From the NCBI GenBank assembly GCA_020072845.1, contig JAIQGF010000018.1:1-64000 (forward strand): 64,000 nt of DNA. The letters run 5' to 3'. Within the stretch, counting starts at the first letter, position 1. Each line of letters starts with the position of its first letter. Position numbers and translations under genes: made by a program. The DNA comes from Terriglobia bacterium. GTDB lineage: Bacteria; Acidobacteriota; Terriglobia; Terriglobales; Acidobacteriaceae. The notes under the pieces are model-generated. The model saw nothing but the letters and a program-made list of their open reading frames with translations, was not told the origin of the DNA and ran no database searches. Shown here piece by piece: positions 38,101 through 45,551 of the stretch.

Positions 38101-38200
38101 CCTGCTCCAGTGAATACACGCCATAACCAAGCAGGACGCAGGCGAGGACCACGACTACACTGCGGTGTCTCAACGACCACTGGACAATTGCAGTCAACAT
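35105..38200 (-). CDS. RND efflux pump inner-membrane subunit (Cus/Czc-like HME family)
   Basis: A 1031-residue RND transporter: TM1, a large periplasmic loop (about 30-330), TM2-6, a second loop (about 545-850), TM8-12. TM4 carries GEVVDDAVIDVEN with Asp403, Asp404 and Glu410, the proton-relay position in heavy-metal efflux pumps, though the exact pattern differs from CusA and CzcA. It works with the fusion protein and outer-membrane channel encoded just upstream as a tripartite pump. The ATG at 38200 has GGAGG about seven bases before it; a longer start overlaps the neighbour. Metal versus other substrates cannot be decided from sequence alone. Confidence 0.93.
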   Translation of the reverse strand: MLTAIVQWSLRHRSVVVVLACVLLGYGVYSLEQAKYDVFPEFSPPQVVIQTEASGLAPEQVELLVTQPIENAVNGVSGVQAIRSASVQGLSVVTVLFDGNTNIYRDRQVVTERLSTVTGSLPAGISPTIAPLTTSTSIVMAIGLTSPNQSLMRLRTEADWTMKLRLLAVPGVSKVAVFGGDEKQYQVQIDPQQLTKHDIGVDQVLAAAKQASGIRGAGFITTPNQQLIVQSEGQAITSSELAKSVVLQRQGANLTLGDVAHVTEGAAPRLGAASVMRRPAVILMVSAQYGANTLEVTRHLDRAIDELRPVLAAQNIQINSSIFRPARFIDSALHNLRTSLIVGGILVVVVLFLFLFNFRTAAISCTAIPLSLLAATIVIERFGNTLNTMTLGGLAIAIGEVVDDAVIDVENIYRRLRENRTLPQPQSAFRVVLEASLEVRSAVVYATLSVILVFVPVLTMSGVAGSIFSPLAMTYIWSILASLVVALTVTPALCLILLPRGELRAAEPPLVEWLKAKYERVLSGVEQYPTAVMATVGVMVFAAVLTIPFLGGEFLPSLREGHFIVHMTAVPGTSLDESMRLGDSITEALQKIPQVREIAQHAGRAEMSDDYAGTHSSEIEVDLRELSGAQTDKALNDIRHALVTFSGAAFSVNTFLTERINEILSGYTGAVVVNIFGPRLDELDQQAGRIVGVLGKVPGAREVQIQSPPGMPQVIVRLRPSDVARWGFSSVQVLDVVRTAFSGDVVGQIYEGNQVFPVSVILTPAERQSISAIAALPIRNPEGNYVPLRQLADVYESSGRYLISHVGARRVQSVTCNVAGGDVATFVATARQRISQLKLPPGVYVEFSGTAEEQARSQRDLLVHAILAGLGIIILLSIVMQNYRNLLLVLANLPFALVGGIFIALATGGNLSLGSLVGFVTLFGITLRNSIMLISHYEHLVQIEGLDWNWGTALRGASERLSPILMTALVTGLGLLPLAIGSGAPGREVEGPMATIILGGLATSTALNLLVLPTLALRYGRFEKVAEAVEK

Positions 38201-38213
38201 TGTTCGCCTCCGG

Positions 38214-39254
38214 CTAGTCCTGTTGCTGAATCTCGCTGCGAAATTCTTCGGAGAGCAGCGCCTGCGTGCCAACGATCACAAGTTTCGTTTTCAGAGCGAG
38301 ACTGGCAGCAGGCACGAAGTAGCCGCCGCTGACGGGAGTGTCCGTCGGCACCTCCCGACGGGCAAACGTGGTCGGCGAAACCTGTTCATACGCCCACGCC
38401 TTTCCTTGCCACCAGACGATTGCGCTCTGCGGAACAACGATGCCGCGCAGCGATTCGCCAACCGGCACGAGAGCGACCAGGTTCATTCCCACCGCGAGTC
38501 CCGGCCGGCTGGACACGAGGTAAAGAAAACTGATGCCCTGGATTTGCGGACTCACCTGTGGAAACGGCGATACGAACCGCGCTTGGACGAGCTGCTTTCC
38601 GGGCATGGCCAGCGATAAACCTGCTGGCGGCTTGCCCACCTCTCCCGGTGGGAAGATCACTTGAACCAGAAAATCACGCTGTTCGAGAACAGGCTCCAGC
38701 ACCGGTTTGTCGCCTGCGATCCAATCGGCAACCACTCCTCCCCAGCGTTGACGCACCGTGTCCACCTGGAGCTTGGCATCCAGTTCAGCAGCCCGTGCCT
38801 GCGCCTGGTTGCTGCGATAAGTTGCCTCGGCATCCTGCTTCGCCTTCAATGACATGTTTTGGTTTTGCTCGTACAGCGTCTTAATGCGCTCGTAAGAGCT
38901 TTTGGAGAGAGCGATGTCCACGCCTGCACGTTCCACCTTTGCGCGTGCCGCAACATAGTTGTTGCGCAAGGTTGCGAGGTCACTGACCGGAAGCACCATC
39001 GCAGTGCCGCGCAATTCTGCCCGCATCGACGTTGGTGCCGGCTCTGTCACGGCGATGTGTTCTTCCGTTTGTGTCTGCTGATCCAGGTTGATCACCCTGC
39101 GCCCATTCTTCACCGCTACACGGGAGGGCGCCTTCACAACCTCGTCTTCATCATCCGTATCGGGACGACGTGCGATCATGAAGACCATTGCGACAACCGA
39201 CGCAGCCGTGATGGCGACCAGCGCTGCAATCAGCCACTTCACCGATTTGCTCAT
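38214..39254 (-). CDS. RND periplasmic adaptor (membrane fusion protein, HlyD/CusB type)
   Basis: A 346-residue adaptor with an N-terminal anchor helix (WLIAALVAITAASVVAMVFMI). A helical hairpin (about 95-160, ARAKVERAGVDIALSKSSYERIKTLYEQ) contacts the outer-membrane channel. Beta-barrel and membrane-proximal domains follow (GIVVPQSAIVWWQGKAWAYEQ). It lies one base after the outer-membrane channel gene and 13 bases before the pump gene, so the three are one operon. A His/Met-rich metal-binding N-terminus like that of CusB is not seen. Confidence 0.92.
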   Translation of the reverse strand: MSKSVKWLIAALVAITAASVVAMVFMIARRPDTDDEDEVVKAPSRVAVKNGRRVINLDQQTQTEEHIAVTEPAPTSMRAELRGTAMVLPVSDLATLRNNYVAARAKVERAGVDIALSKSSYERIKTLYEQNQNMSLKAKQDAEATYRSNQAQARAAELDAKLQVDTVRQRWGGVVADWIAGDKPVLEPVLEQRDFLVQVIFPPGEVGKPPAGLSLAMPGKQLVQARFVSPFPQVSPQIQGISFLYLVSSRPGLAVGMNLVALVPVGESLRGIVVPQSAIVWWQGKAWAYEQVSPTTFARREVPTDTPVSGGYFVPAASLALKTKLVIVGTQALLSEEFRSEIQQQD

Positions 39255-39255
39255 A

Positions 39256-40674
39256 TCACTTCCTTGGTGCCGGCTTTAGCTCCGGCGATTGCGAGGACAA
39301 TGGTTGAATGTCTCCGGGGAGCAGGGGCCGCTGGACTGCATCTTCCAAGTCGCCCATCGCCTGATGCACGCGAGAGAGCGCATCCAGCGTTGCCCCGGCC
39401 GCTATCGCAACCTGCAACTGCGCGCCATTGAGCGCGACGCGGTCGGACTCACCGGCGGCGAGCGCGCGCTGCGTGGCTTGCTCCAGGGACGCCGATTGCT
39501 GCTGAAGACTTCGCGCTTGGTCGAGTTCTTTCAAAGAAGCACGATAGCGGGCCAATGCCTCCTCGCTCGCGCTGATGCCGGCCGCCTGGGTCGCCAGGAA
39601 CCGGGCCGCGGCCTGTTCGCGTCGCGCTTCAGCTTGCGCGATCGGGCCCTGGTTTTGGTTCAGGACCGGTAGAACAACGGAGAATCCCAGCGAGAATTTG
39701 TGATGGGCCTCCTCAAAGTTGTAGCCCGGGCCAAGATTGATGTCGGGATACTGCTTGGCGATTTCCAGTTGGAGATCGGCTTCGGCGGCGGCGTAATCGA
39801 CCAGCGCACGTCGGATGTCTAAGCGATTGAGAACAACATCGTCCTGTATGGCGGACTGCGGGAGAGACTCGGCTCTGGTTGGATGGTCGAAATCCGTCCA
39901 TGAGAGCGCAAGGTCCTGCAGGGCCGACACGGGTACGCCAACCGCCGCAGCCAGTGCCGCCTTGCCAGTGGCGAACTGTTCCTGCGACTGTTCCAGGGCC
40001 AGCAATACCTGCGAGTGCAGGATGCGCGCGGCATCCACCTCGGGCTGCGGAATCAAGCCCACCGTAAGCCGTTGTTCAAGCAATCGCACCTGTTCAGCGC
40101 GGACCCGTTCCTCCTGTTGAAGGGCTTGCAGGCGTTGCGTAACCGTGACGTACTGCAGGAGAGCGCTGCGTACCCTTGACCGCACCGTCCACGCCGCACT
40201 TGCCAGATCCCAGCGCGCGGCTTCGGCGAGTCGCTGCGCGCGCGTGACGCGGTGGCCGCGTTTGCCGGCGATCTCCAAGGGCAGGTCGAAGTGCAAGGCA
40301 CCCAACCAGGGACTATCAGGCGAGGTGGAGCCGCCGATCGAGCCGCCGACAACCGGATTGGGCCGTGCCCCTGCCGTAATCACCGCCGCATCAGCTTCCG
40401 CCATGCGGGCGCGGGCAAGCTGCAAGTTCGGGTTGTAGTAGAAAGCCGCCAGAGTAAGCTCGGGCAGACTCCACCGCTGCAGGGGCCACTGGGCGGGCGA
40501 TGGGTGCAGCACTTCGGTGAGGTATTTGCGCAGGCCCTCGTCGTTAAGCGTGCGCGCCCGCAAGGAGGCGGCGCTTGCCGACGGCGAAATAGGCGCCGGG
40601 CGATACTTCCGGACCGCGCAGCCCGTCAGCGTGACCGCTAAGGCAAATACAACGGTGATCCTGGATGTCGGCAT
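39256..40674 (-). CDS. Outer-membrane efflux channel (TolC/CusC family lipoprotein)
   Basis: A 472-residue outer-membrane factor. A lipobox TLTGC (Cys19) predicts an acylated N-terminus, as in CusC and OprM. Two repeats of the efflux-channel domain follow (about 70-260 and 270-455), each with long coiled-coil helices (LARARMAEADAAVITAGARPNP is the typical first-helix signature). The trimer forms the exit duct of the tripartite pump. Strong acidic and Ala/Gln content fits the coiled coils. The upstream gap contains no gene. Confidence 0.92.
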   Translation of the reverse strand: MPTSRITVVFALAVTLTGCAVRKYRPAPISPSASAASLRARTLNDEGLRKYLTEVLHPSPAQWPLQRWSLPELTLAAFYYNPNLQLARARMAEADAAVITAGARPNPVVGGSIGGSTSPDSPWLGALHFDLPLEIAGKRGHRVTRAQRLAEAARWDLASAAWTVRSRVRSALLQYVTVTQRLQALQQEERVRAEQVRLLEQRLTVGLIPQPEVDAARILHSQVLLALEQSQEQFATGKAALAAAVGVPVSALQDLALSWTDFDHPTRAESLPQSAIQDDVVLNRLDIRRALVDYAAAEADLQLEIAKQYPDINLGPGYNFEEAHHKFSLGFSVVLPVLNQNQGPIAQAEARREQAAARFLATQAAGISASEEALARYRASLKELDQARSLQQQSASLEQATQRALAAGESDRVALNGAQLQVAIAAGATLDALSRVHQAMGDLEDAVQRPLLPGDIQPLSSQSPELKPAPRK

Positions 40675-40749
40675 GTTGCTCTCCGCAATGTGAAAGGAGA
40701 CAAGCCGGGGCCCATAGGACCTCAGCAGTTCTGATCACAGAGGGAGAAT

Positions 40750-41067
40750 CTAGATTCGAAGCGGAGAGAGGTTAGTTGGGGGAGATAACCCTGAATCGTG
40801 TGTGTCCGAAACAAATGCCCGAAACGCCAAGAGGAACTGCAGTATCGGCCAGCTCTCATTTGCGTGACATCTACCGAGCAGAGAGCTCACATAGTTTGCA
40901 GCCATGAACACGGAGCCAGCGCATGCAGCCACGAATACGATCGAGTAGTCTGCGTCCGTGCCGGTTGTCAGCGTGTGATCCCAGCGATCGAACAATTCCG
41001 TCACATGGCCGCATAGCATTACGGCCACCGCCAAGACGATCACCCAGCGTAGGAAGACACGCCGCAT
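40750..41067 (-). CDS. Small membrane protein, unknown function
   Basis: A 105-residue protein with two predicted transmembrane helices: FLRWVIVLAVAVMLCGHVTELF, then YSIVFVAACAGSVFMAANYVSSLL. Small two-helix proteins of this style sit next to RND efflux genes in other bacteria, but I cannot name the family. The start at 41067 is the first Met that gives a compact N-terminus; no strong ribosome site is visible. Position in the row propeller-membrane protein-OMF-MFP-RND suggests co-transcription. The Cys and His residues near the helix ends could bind metal, which is speculation. Confidence 0.6.
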   Translation of the reverse strand: MRRVFLRWVIVLAVAVMLCGHVTELFDRWDHTLTTGTDADYSIVFVAACAGSVFMAANYVSSLLGRCHANESWPILQFLLAFRAFVSDTHDSGLSPPTNLSPLRI

Positions 41068-41146
41068 GACGGTGATTATACGTCGTCGACTAAAGGGGCT
41101 CCAATCCATCATTTGTCACGTGCATCCCTGGTCGGCGGGTATCCGC

Positions 41147-42145
41147 TTACTGCCGTTCGACAACCAGAACGCGGAACGTTCCCGGTTTGAATCTCGTCTG
41201 GGCGCCTGGGGGCGCCTTCTCTGCCGCCGAAAGGAACAGGCGTTTCGTCTTGGGGTCGAAAGCCATAGTCTTGGCAGTTTCTTGCGTTGCGATGGTACCG
41301 ATTGACTCGTACACATTCGCGTTTTTTTGCCGGATCACCGATATTGTGCCGTCACCATTGGAGGCGAATATCATCTTGTTGTCCGGATCGAAGACAACCG
41401 CATCAACCGTGTCGCCGATGGGAAGAGTAGTAATTACCTTGCCGCTGTCGGCGTCCATAACTGCCAACACCTTGCTCCGGCAGCCAATGAATAAGCGCGA
41501 GTTCGCATCGTCCATGGCCAGGGGGACGGGAGCCTCACACCCGGGAATCGGCCATTTCTGTTTGACGGTCAGGCCCCGTGGATCAAAACTCACCACCATA
41601 GCCGCCGCTTCCATGTTCACGAACCCTATGCCTTTCCGGCTCACGACAGCGGCTTCCGGGCCTCCGCCCAGGTCGATTCTCCCGATGATGGCGCCTTTCT
41701 CAGGATCAATCGCCGTAATTGCCTCCGCGCCTTCGTGGCAGATCAGTACTCGTTTCGTTAACGGTTCATAGAAGATAAAGTCCGGGCCTTTAGGGACGGA
41801 GAGTTTCTTAATCGTCTTGAGAGTGTTTGTGTCAAAAACCGACACGCTCGAGTCCCCCTCATTGCTGGTGAATCCGCGGTGCTGGCCCGGAACAATGGCG
41901 ACGCCGTGGACGTGCGGCGTACCTTCAACTCTACCGAGCCGCTTGCCGGAATCGGCGTCGAGGACTTCCACGGCGTCTCCATGCGAAATGTAGAGGCGAT
42001 TCGAGGAACTGTCGAAAACGATGTAGTCAAAGCCGCCGTTGCCAGGAATGGGGTACTTCTTCGTTAGTTTAAAGCCGGGCACTTCTGCGGCTGTGCATAG
42101 ACCAACCATCACCAGAATGATTCCGATTCGCGCGATTGTTCTCAT
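41147..42145 (-). CDS. Secreted YVTN/YncE-type beta-propeller protein
   Basis: A 332-residue exported protein. A signal peptide (IILVMVGLCTAAE) is followed by seven blades of the YVTN style, each with a strand like NRLYISHGDAVEVLDADSGK or NKMIFASNGDGTISVI. Propellers of this group are periplasmic or surface scaffolds; some bind ligands or DNA in vitro, but a function cannot be assigned. It lies between a secreted cupin and the efflux genes in one direction, and thus probably shares the operator-controlled transcript starting above the cupin. Confidence 0.88.
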   Translation of the reverse strand: MRTIARIGIILVMVGLCTAAEVPGFKLTKKYPIPGNGGFDYIVFDSSSNRLYISHGDAVEVLDADSGKRLGRVEGTPHVHGVAIVPGQHRGFTSNEGDSSVSVFDTNTLKTIKKLSVPKGPDFIFYEPLTKRVLICHEGAEAITAIDPEKGAIIGRIDLGGGPEAAVVSRKGIGFVNMEAAAMVVSFDPRGLTVKQKWPIPGCEAPVPLAMDDANSRLFIGCRSKVLAVMDADSGKVITTLPIGDTVDAVVFDPDNKMIFASNGDGTISVIRQKNANVYESIGTIATQETAKTMAFDPKTKRLFLSAAEKAPPGAQTRFKPGTFRVLVVERQ

Positions 42146-42284
42146 CCGTGTCTCCCTGTTCAGGAGTGCACATCAACTCCACTTACAAGCTGCGACCCGC
42201 GTCAACCATGCTTGAGATTCCGGCGCCAAACACTACTACCTTCAGCTTGGAGCTATCAGCGCCAGCGGTAGCCTTCTGCTGACC

Positions 42285-42365
42285 TATTGCGTCACGGCTT
42301 GCTGTGAATCTCGATCACCGCGTGGACGATCTAGCCCTCGCCGGGATCGAATTGATGCGGCGTCC
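42285..42365 (-). pseudogene. Decayed tail of a second cupin gene
   Basis: The minus strand reads GTPHQFDPGEG, a TAG, then IVHAVIEIHSKP. This mirrors the last part of the intact cupin just upstream (GTPHHVEPGEGYIVYMVIKI). A tandem duplication followed by decay is the simplest explanation. DNA identity to 42392-42457 is visible over about 65 bases. Confidence 0.65.
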
Positions 42366-42376
42366 CCCTGCGTCCA

Positions 42377-42868
42377 TTAAGCGTGAAGGCCGGGAATCTT
42401 GATCACCATGTAGACGATGTACCCTTCCCCTGGTTCGACATGGTGCGGAGTTCCCCGCGGCACGCTCACGACATCTCCTGGTTTCACCTTGAACACTTTA
42501 CCGCCCTTGATTCCGGTGCCGCGGAATTCGACCTTGCTTCCATCCTTTAGATGCTCGTCTATGATTTTCCCGCCAAGCGTCAGTTGGGCCTCCCCGGCCA
42601 GCACCAACAAGATCTCATCGGTCTCGGCATGGGCTTGCGCTTCTGCCTTGTGTTTTGCATGGAAGTAGGAGGTGTCGACCACGTAGTGATCACCTCCGTT
42701 AAAGAGGATCTGCGATTTGGTTATCTCGCCAGAACGCAGGCCCTTGGCCAACTGTTCCAGTTCAGCTTTGGTCTTCACACCGGGCAGGTTTTGGGCGCTC
42801 ACCGTCAGCGCCATTACGGTCATGAAAATGCCCACCAGCAGCAGCCTGCAAATCGTTGTCATCCTCAT
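42377..42868 (-). CDS. Secreted cupin-domain protein
   Basis: A 163-residue protein with a signal peptide (FMTVMALTVSAQ) and one cupin barrel. Motif 1 has His-rich HAKHKAEAQAHAETDEILLVLAGEAQLTLGG and motif 2 VPRGTPHHVEPGEG, giving the His/Glu metal-binding set. Periplasmic cupins can be metal-dependent enzymes or binders. It is the first gene after a palindromic operator (42980-42999) that matches the sites before the DUF6807 genes, so it is likely part of the same regulon and leads the propeller/efflux block. Confidence 0.88.
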   Translation of the reverse strand: MRMTTICRLLLVGIFMTVMALTVSAQNLPGVKTKAELEQLAKGLRSGEITKSQILFNGGDHYVVDTSYFHAKHKAEAQAHAETDEILLVLAGEAQLTLGGKIIDEHLKDGSKVEFRGTGIKGGKVFKVKPGDVVSVPRGTPHHVEPGEGYIVYMVIKIPGLHA

Positions 42869-42979
42869 CTCTCCCTCCTCGATACTTCAGATGCGCCAGC
42901 GCCCATGCTGGCCCGCCGCCGCAACCGTTTTCGGACGTCGCAACCTAACACGGGGCGGCTGACAGAAAAACGCCGGTGA

Positions 42980-42999
42980 GATTACGTTATCGTAATGTC
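42980..42999 (-). promoter_or_regulatory. Response-regulator-type operator before the cupin operon
   Basis: Read on the minus strand: ACATTAC-GATAAC-GTAATCT, a perfect ATTAC/GTAAT palindrome with a six-base centre. A TAGGTT -10-like word lies 32 bases downstream. It is the most symmetrical of the six sites in this window. Confidence 0.7.
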
Positions 43000-43067
43000 A
43001 TAGAGTCAAAGAACTCGCCCAGAACGGCTGCGAGGAAGTCGCTAAAGGCGATGACGAAGTCAGTGCG

Positions 43068-44123
43068 TCATTTCGCGGCAGTGCCGCAACTCGCACAATG
43101 GGTCCACCCACGCTGCAACGGCTGGCTGCACTGCGTGCACACTCTAACCAGCGCATGGCCACACCATGGGCAATTGCGGAACTTTTTCTCCACCCCGCCG
43201 CCACAATTCGGGCATTGCAGCCATTGCCGTCGTGCGATCAGGTAAATCGCAACCCCCACCAGGTTGGTCAGAAGCGCCAACATGCCCCAGGCGAACGGAT
43301 TGTTTTCCCGGCGACGAGCATCGAGGTACACCCACCACGCCACCGAGAGCCAGTACAACAACAATCCCAGGGCCGCCACGGCGCCAACTAGGCGGGCGGA
43401 AACGCCCAAGGGCGTAATCAAACGAGGAGAGCTGACTTGCAGCAGGTAACCAATCGGCGGGACGGAAGCAATGAATCGACCGTGCCGGCCATGCTCCTCC
43501 TCCCAACCACCTTCGTGTTCGGCTATTGGCTCAGGCGACAGGCCGGCAACGGTTGGCGTTGCGGCGGTAAGCGGGAGCGTCATCATGAGACGGCTTTTGC
43601 GAATTCGCGAGCCCTCTTTGCGCCAAGGATACAGCGGCGAAAGGCGTACCCTTACCCAGTCCGTGCGGTTTATGCGTGCTCGTATTCGTCCTAGGGGGTC
43701 TGTCGGTACGCCAGATTGGCCCCGGGGAAAACGGCGCAGCCGAAAGGACTCGAAACCTCGAACCATTTGCAGGCTGGGCAGCTTCACCCCGCTATCCAGC
43801 ACCATTTCTTCAGGGGCTTTGCCTGCGTGCTTGGCCGGCCAGGCCGCTGTGGCCTTGCCCGTGGTGGGATCCAAGAGGGCCACGAGTTCCTTGGGGCGCG
43901 GACTTTCGCCTATCTGCTTGATGGCGGTGGCAGCCTCGGGGCTTTCTAGGCCGTACTGCCAAACGATCTGCGCAAGGCCTTCCTGCTCACGTCCAAGCTC
44001 CCCCTGGCGGAAGGCTTCCCACCCGGCGAGGCCACCGGCCAAGAGTGAAAGGATGACAAAGGCCAGCAAACCGGCCAGAGCACGCCGCAAATGGCGATCT
44101 TCGGGAAGTAGGCGATTCATCAT
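43068..44123 (-). CDS. Membrane protein with C-terminal double zinc ribbon, in ECF sigma operon
   Basis: A 351-residue protein. TM1 is near residues 13-33, followed by an extracytoplasmic domain of about 210 residues, two helices near 240-262 and 275-300, and a C-terminal double zinc ribbon (CPNC, CPWC, CTQC, CASC) that should lie in the cytoplasm. The start overlaps the stop of the anti-sigma-like gene (ATGA), so it is translationally coupled. This could be a co-sensor of the ECF system: an outside domain linked through the membrane to a metal- or protein-binding ribbon. I do not recognise a named family. Confidence 0.8.
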   Translation of the reverse strand: MMNRLLPEDRHLRRALAGLLAFVILSLLAGGLAGWEAFRQGELGREQEGLAQIVWQYGLESPEAATAIKQIGESPRPKELVALLDPTTGKATAAWPAKHAGKAPEEMVLDSGVKLPSLQMVRGFESFRLRRFPRGQSGVPTDPLGRIRARINRTDWVRVRLSPLYPWRKEGSRIRKSRLMMTLPLTAATPTVAGLSPEPIAEHEGGWEEEHGRHGRFIASVPPIGYLLQVSSPRLITPLGVSARLVGAVAALGLLLYWLSVAWWVYLDARRRENNPFAWGMLALLTNLVGVAIYLIARRQWLQCPNCGGGVEKKFRNCPWCGHALVRVCTQCSQPLQRGWTHCASCGTAAK

Positions 44124-44491
44124 GACGAGTGTCCTTCCTGCGGTTGAGACAGAATGGCTTCCCCGTTGCCAGCACGGAGTAGCGGCAACAGGATCAGCGG
44201 CGCGATCAGGGAGAAGACGACCACGCAGAGCAGCGCAAACTCGCACCAGGGATTTTCGGCGAGGAAGTCGGAGATATACGCCCACGCCAGGTAGACCAAG
44301 ACGGCCAAGGCCGCACCCGCGGTCAACAGCAAGCGGAACTGCGGTTCACCGAGGCTTTCCGCGGACGCGGCGCGCCATGCTGCCAATTGGTGGTTCATGC
44401 GCAGCGCGATTCGTTGCATAGCCAACGTGTCCGGAGCCAGCTCAGGCCAGCTTTTGAGACGCCGGTTGAGATCACCATTGAGCTGCGTCAT
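44120..44491 (-). CDS. Putative anti-sigma factor (two-helix membrane protein)
   Basis: A 123-residue protein. It has a polar N-terminal part (MTQLNGDLNRRLKSWPELAPDTLAMQRI) followed by two membrane helices (LLLTAGAALAVLVYLAWAYI and FALLCVVVFSLIAPLILLPLL). It overlaps both the sigma gene (ATGA) and the next gene, an arrangement strongly suggesting a regulatory partner. It lacks the HxxxCxxC of zinc anti-sigma factors, so the call rests on context and topology, not on motif. Confidence 0.65.
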   Translation of the reverse strand: MTQLNGDLNRRLKSWPELAPDTLAMQRIALRMNHQLAAWRAASAESLGEPQFRLLLTAGAALAVLVYLAWAYISDFLAENPWCEFALLCVVVFSLIAPLILLPLLRAGNGEAILSQPQEGHSS

Positions 44492-45078
44492 TGGTGGCTT
44501 CCTTCCTGCACCGGAAACAGGCGGGCACGAAGCTCATCGACGGCATAGTGAAGCCGGGAGCGCACGGTGCCGACCGGGATACCCAGCGCGCGCGCGATTT
44601 CTTCGTATTGAAGTCCTTGGTAGTGATGCAGCACGACTACCTCTCTGTGTTTAGGCGCCAGACGAAGCACCGCATCGCGTACCGCCTGCTGCTCCAGGGA
44701 AGCGTGGACCTCTGCTTCCAGGTTCACGGGGGACGCCGATACCATGAGGTTCTGGATCTCTTCGTCTCCACCGGAGTATGTAATTCCCTTGGCGCGGGCG
44801 CGCAGCTCGCGCCGGATGCGATCGCGCCAGAGATTGAGCGCCGTCGCATTGAGCCAGGCCCCGAGCTGTTGGATTGCGCGCCCGCGTGCCACTTGTTCCG
44901 TCAGGCGCAGGAATAGATCCTGGGTCAACTCCTCGGCTTGGGAGCGGGTACCGGTCAGGCGATAAAACAAATTAAGCATGCGTGAATAGTGCCGCTGAAC
45001 CAGGACATGAGCGTCCGCGGCATTTCCGTCTCGCTGCCACCGTTCGAGCAACTCCTGGTCCGTATCCGGACACTGCAT
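44488..45078 (-). CDS. ECF RNA polymerase sigma factor (sigma-70 family)
   Basis: A 196-residue extracytoplasmic-function sigma factor. Region 2 spans about 30-95 (LFYRLTGTRSQAEELTQDLFLRL, then AWLNATALNLWRDRIRR), and region 4 spans about 135-185 (LAPKHREVVVLHHYQGLQYEEIARALGIPVGTVRSRLHYA, a clear helix-turn-helix). It directs RNA polymerase to promoters of envelope genes when released by the anti-sigma factor. Its own promoter region (45094-45125) carries the same GAAC-N16-CGTC elements as two other promoters here, implying autoregulation. Confidence 0.94.
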   Translation of the reverse strand: MQCPDTDQELLERWQRDGNAADAHVLVQRHYSRMLNLFYRLTGTRSQAEELTQDLFLRLTEQVARGRAIQQLGAWLNATALNLWRDRIRRELRARAKGITYSGGDEEIQNLMVSASPVNLEAEVHASLEQQAVRDAVLRLAPKHREVVVLHHYQGLQYEEIARALGIPVGTVRSRLHYAVDELRARLFPVQEGSHQ

Positions 45079-45093
45079 GTCAGCTCGCTATCA

Positions 45094-45125
45094 GGTAAAG
45101 ACGAACGAGCCCGGAAAGGGTTCAC
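45094..45125 (-). promoter_or_regulatory. ECF promoter P1 (sigma gene)
   Basis: On the minus strand: GTGAACCC, a 16-base gap between GAAC and CGTC, then CGTCTTTACC. The expected start site leaves a leader of about a dozen bases before the sigma ATG at 45078. Confidence 0.8.
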
Positions 45126-45403
45126 ACAACGTGGACCCTTCCCGCAGCGCCTGCCCATCTCTGCCGCCGGGTTTCCGGTGCTCCGCAGCCTCGACTCCGA
45201 ACTCCTTGCGCACCTCCCAGAATTATTAGCGATGACTGAGTGCTTTCCTAAACTCTGTTGTCGACATGACGGAAACGTAATCTCCGCGCAATCTTCCTGT
45301 CCCCAGCAATTTTGTACCCTGCCCCTTGATCGGGCGTCGGCAAGGCCTCTGATGTGAGTCTGGGTGCAGAACAGGGCGGCCAAATGGAGGAAGAATTTGT
45401 TAC

Positions 45404-45435
45404 GTGAACTCTTTTCGGGCTCGTTCGTCTTTACC
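45404..45435 (+). promoter_or_regulatory. ECF promoter P2 (PepSY-like gene and TonB receptor)
   Basis: GTGAACTC, 16 bases between GAAC and CGTC, then CGTCTTTACC. Similarity to P1 continues through the bases after the -10 box and into an ACATG, as though the sigma promoter and first codons had been copied. The leader to the PepSY-like gene is about 115 bases and holds no larger frame. Confidence 0.8.
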
Positions 45436-45551
45436 TGGCAGCGAGGTGACATGGCACCCGGATGAGGGGACAGCAATAACCTGCGCGGTCCTGCGCTGAA
45501 CGAAATTCATCTGAGTGGTTGGCAATTTCTTTTTGCAAGGAGAGGTGAAAA

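Noticed and set aside
41064-41080. ATGAC-N6-TATAC near 41065 as another response-regulator operator
   Set aside because: The second half-site does not match and it overlaps the start codon of the small membrane protein gene.
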